Positions 17,483-18,427 of a DNA stretch of 18,427 nt are shown piece after piece. The stretch spans positions 1-18,427 of the forward strand of contig CAZGTM010000071.1 in NCBI GenBank assembly GCA_964528595.1, in the 5' to 3' direction. Position numbers and translations under genes: made by a program. Source of the DNA: CAYFKJ01 sp964528595. GTDB lineage: Bacteria; Pseudomonadota; Alphaproteobacteria; UBA2966. Below the pieces are notes generated by a model. It worked only from the letters and a program-made list of their open reading frames with translations. It was not told the DNA's origin and searched no databases. Position 1 is the first letter of the stretch. The number at the start of each line of letters is the position of its first letter.

Positions 17483-17488
17483 TATAAT
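17483..17488 (+). promoter_or_regulatory. Candidate -10 element before mce
   Basis: A perfect TATAAT hexamer lies 6 bases after the rnj stop and 41 bases before mce. The sequence 16-18 bases upstream (around 17459-17465, CGCCTG) does not resemble TTGACA, so this is half a promoter at best. It could give mce and the DUF1467 gene a transcript independent of the long nuo-rnj array. A hexamer this AT-rich stands out in GC-rich DNA, but it may still be chance. Confidence 0.35.
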
Positions 17489-17529
17489 CCCGCGATGACG
17501 CTCAACCCGATGATTGGAGAACGAACAAA

Positions 17530-17934
17530 ATGATTGGACGCTTGAACCATGTCGCCATTGCCGTGCCGGATCTCGAAGCGGCGGCAGCGCAGTACCGCGA
17601 TGTTCTCGGTGCGAAGGTCTCCGATCCCGAAGACGTGCCGGACCATGGCGTGACGGTGGTGTTTGTTGAACTCCCCAACACCAAGATCGAGCTTCTCCAT
17701 CCCCTGAGCGAACAATCGCCCATCTCGCCCTTCCTGGCGCGCACGCCGGGCGGCGGCATGCACCACATCTGTTATGAGGTCGACGACATCATCGTGGCCC
17801 GCGACAAGATGCGGGCGGAGGGTGCGCGCGTTCTCGGTGATGGCGAGCCCAAGATCGGCGCCCACGGCAAGCCGGTGATTTTCCTGCACCCTAAGGATTT
17901 CTGCGGCACGCTGGTGGAACTCGAACAGGCCTGA
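17530..17934 (+). CDS. mce: Methylmalonyl-CoA epimerase
   Basis: This enzyme interconverts (S)- and (R)-methylmalonyl-CoA, so that propionyl-CoA carbon can enter the TCA cycle as succinyl-CoA through the B12-dependent mutase. The 134-residue protein belongs to the vicinal oxygen chelate (glyoxalase-like) fold. Signature segments are LNHVAIAVPDLE (5-16), GGGMHHICYEVDD (74-86) and HPKDFCGTLVELEQ (120-133). H7, H79 and E130 fit metal ligands of the family; the acidic residues around E47/E54 probably complete the site. GGAGA about 11 bases before ATG 17530 is the ribosome binding site. No mutase or propionyl-CoA carboxylase gene is in the window. Other VOC enzymes are possible but the signatures favour MCE. 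Confidence 0.93.
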   Translation: MIGRLNHVAIAVPDLEAAAAQYRDVLGAKVSDPEDVPDHGVTVVFVELPNTKIELLHPLSEQSPISPFLARTPGGGMHHICYEVDDIIVARDKMRAEGARVLGDGEPKIGAHGKPVIFLHPKDFCGTLVELEQA

Positions 17935-17938
17935 CGCC

Positions 17939-18178
17939 GTGGCCTGGACCAGCATTCTCGCAATCTATGCGATCGTCTGGTGGCTCGTCTTTTTCATGGC
18001 ATTGCCCTTCGGCGTGTCGCGCGAGGAAAACCCGGAACCCGGGCATGAACCCGGTGCGCCGGCTCGGCCCATGTTGTGGATCAAGGCCGCCGTGACGACC
18101 GTGATCGCGGCACTGGTTACAGCCGGTATTTGGGCCCTGATTGTTTACCAGGTCATCGATTTCCGGACACCGGCTTGA
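17939..18178 (+). CDS. DUF1467 family small membrane protein
   Basis: This is a 79-residue protein of unknown function. It has two hydrophobic segments, at about 5-25 (ILAIYAIVWWLVFFMALPFG) and 47-72 (IKAAVTTVIAALVTAGIWAL), joined by a hydrophilic Pro/Glu/Gly-rich linker. The YAIVWW start, the LPFGVS element and the linker-then-TTVIAA layout fit the DUF1467 family, which is common in alphaproteobacteria beside mce. The start is GTG 17939, 4 bases after mce; no clear ribosome binding site lies in the gap, although GGTGGAAC occurs inside the end of mce. The tight spacing suggests cotranscription. Its role is unknown. Confidence 0.85.
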   Translation: MAWTSILAIYAIVWWLVFFMALPFGVSREENPEPGHEPGAPARPMLWIKAAVTTVIAALVTAGIWALIVYQVIDFRTPA

Positions 18179-18185
18179 TCGGAAT

Positions 18186-18201
18186 TCACCCTCACGGGTG
18201 A
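18186..18201 (+). other. Short hairpin after DUF1467 gene
   Basis: TCACCC (18186-18191) and GGGTGA (18196-18201) form a perfect 6-bp stem with a 4-base loop, 7 bases after the DUF1467 stop codon. No T-tract follows, so it is not a normal intrinsic terminator. It may block 3' exonucleases at the end of the operon transcript, or be chance. Confidence 0.4.
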
Positions 18202-18211
18202 CCCCGGGCAC

Positions 18212-18241
18212 AAAAAAAGCAAGGCCCCGAAGGGCCTTGCT
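18212..18241 (-). terminator. Intrinsic terminator facing the minus strand
   Basis: Bases 18218-18227 (AGCAAGGCCC) and 18232-18241 (GGGCCTTGCT) form a perfect 10-bp stem. Read on the minus strand, the loop is C(UUCG)G, an extra-stable tetraloop, and the stem runs straight into seven Ts (18218-18212). That is a textbook Rho-independent terminator for transcripts arriving from the right. On the + strand the hairpin can also form, but it is followed by CCGCGCC rather than Ts, so termination of the nuo-mce side here would be weak. It implies a convergent minus-strand gene beyond the window. Confidence 0.8.
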
Positions 18242-18242
18242 C

Positions 18243-18272
18243 CGCGCCTCCCAGAAGCGCGCCTCCCCGAAA
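18243..18272. repeat. 15-bp imperfect tandem repeat, two copies
   Basis: Two adjacent 15-base units, at 18243-18257 and 18258-18272, share their first ten bases (CGCGCCTCCC) and match at 13 of 15 positions. They lie directly beside the terminator stem, on the side from which minus-strand transcription would arrive. Two copies may be slippage debris, and no function is evident. Confidence 0.55.
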
Positions 18273-18280
18273 TCTCTTCC

Positions 18281-18298
18281 ACCCGTCTTGTTGCGGGT
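18281..18298 (+). terminator. Weak possible + strand terminator hairpin
   Basis: ACCCG (18281-18285) and CGGGT (18294-18298) form a 5-bp stem with an 8-base loop, followed by a broken T-rich run (TTTCGCGTTTCGGTTT). It could help end + strand transcripts that pass the stronger, minus-facing hairpin. The stem is short and the T-run interrupted, so support is weak. Confidence 0.25.
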
Positions 18299-18405
18299 TT
18301 CGCGTTTCGGTTTAATGAATTTCTAGCGGCGAATACTACGCCAACTGCGACAATTGGTCACCAGGAAAATGTAGAATTGACCCAACTTTCGATGCGGCAG
18401 TGCAG

Positions 18406-18427
18406 CAATTTTCTATTAAGAAAATTG
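18406..18427. repeat. Perfect AT-rich palindrome at window end
   Basis: CAATTTTCT (18406-18414) and AGAAAATTG (18419-18427) are perfect inverted arms of 9 bp around ATTA. The right arm ends exactly on the last base of the window. It may be an operator, part of a larger hairpin cut by the window, or a fold-back end produced by assembly if the contig stops here. Confidence 0.6.

Larger units (their letters stand above)
18179..18427. other. 3' intergenic region, no confident gene
   Basis: This 249-base stretch follows the last + strand gene. Its left part is GC-rich and made of hairpins and a tandem repeat (listed separately). From about 18300 it turns AT-rich, which is typical of non-coding or promoter DNA. 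A TTGACC at 18377-18382 looks like a -35 box, but no -10 follows at normal spacing. On the minus strand a frame is open from the window edge to a TAG at 18338-18336 (about 29 codons). It could be the tail of a gene coming from the right, but it is too short to support. Confidence 0.6.

Noticed and set aside
18141..18326. A 61-codon + strand frame after the DUF1467 gene
   Set aside because: It starts inside that gene and runs through two hairpins and a tandem repeat, giving a basic, low-complexity product without a ribosome binding site.
18377..18418. TTGACC followed by TATTAA as a promoter
   Set aside because: The gap between the two hexamers is 31 bases, far from the usual 16-18.
18336..18427. 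Possible C-terminal end of a minus-strand gene (about 29 codons to TAG at 18338-18336)
   Set aside because: It is suggested by the terminator orientation, but it is too short, AT-rich and unrecognisable to annotate from this window.
1..18427. CRISPR arrays, insertion sequences, tRNA or rRNA genes, phage genes, defence genes
   Set aside because: I found no regularly spaced repeats, transposase or integrase motifs, or tRNA-like folds; nearly all of the DNA is accounted for by housekeeping genes.

Overview
This window is high-GC chromosomal DNA with 18 genes, all on the + strand. It looks like a free-living alphaproteobacterium, possibly of the Rhodospirillales group. That placement is inferred from gene order (complex I operon, then birA, coaX, rnj, mce and a DUF1467 gene), from separate nuoC and nuoD genes, and from protein style; it was not tested by a search.

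Layout. Bases 1-131 are a leader with a spaced inverted repeat. Bases 132-14229 hold a complete 14-gene nuo operon in the order A-B-C-D-E-F-G-H-I-J-K-L-M-N, with no unrelated genes inserted. Many junctions overlap by 1 to 10 bases. From 14226 the same packed array continues into birA (HTH-less biotin-protein ligase), coaX (type III pantothenate kinase) and rnj (ribonuclease J). After a 52-base gap with a perfect TATAAT come mce (methylmalonyl-CoA epimerase) and a small two-helix DUF1467 membrane protein. The last 249 bases have no confident gene. They hold several hairpins, a 15-base tandem repeat, a textbook intrinsic terminator that faces the minus strand, and a perfect 9-bp-arm palindrome ending on the final base.

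How the genes work together. NuoE, F and G form the NADH-oxidising arm (FMN plus Fe-S clusters). NuoB, C, D and I carry electrons to quinone. NuoA, H, J, K, L, M and N form the proton-pumping membrane arm. All key ligands and pump residues I looked for are present, so the complex should be functional. The downstream genes supply biotin attachment, the first step of CoA synthesis, RNA turnover, and the epimerase that passes propionyl-CoA carbon to succinyl-CoA. The biotin, CoA and epimerase genes are loosely linked, because propionyl-CoA carboxylase needs biotin and makes the epimerase substrate.

Novelty. I found no defence system, mobile element, CRISPR array, tRNA or rRNA, and nothing I would call a new system. 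The best leads are small: a possible 17-codon leader ORF coupled to nuoJ, the minus-facing terminator at the 3' end, the palindrome at the window edge, and the inverted repeat before nuoA.
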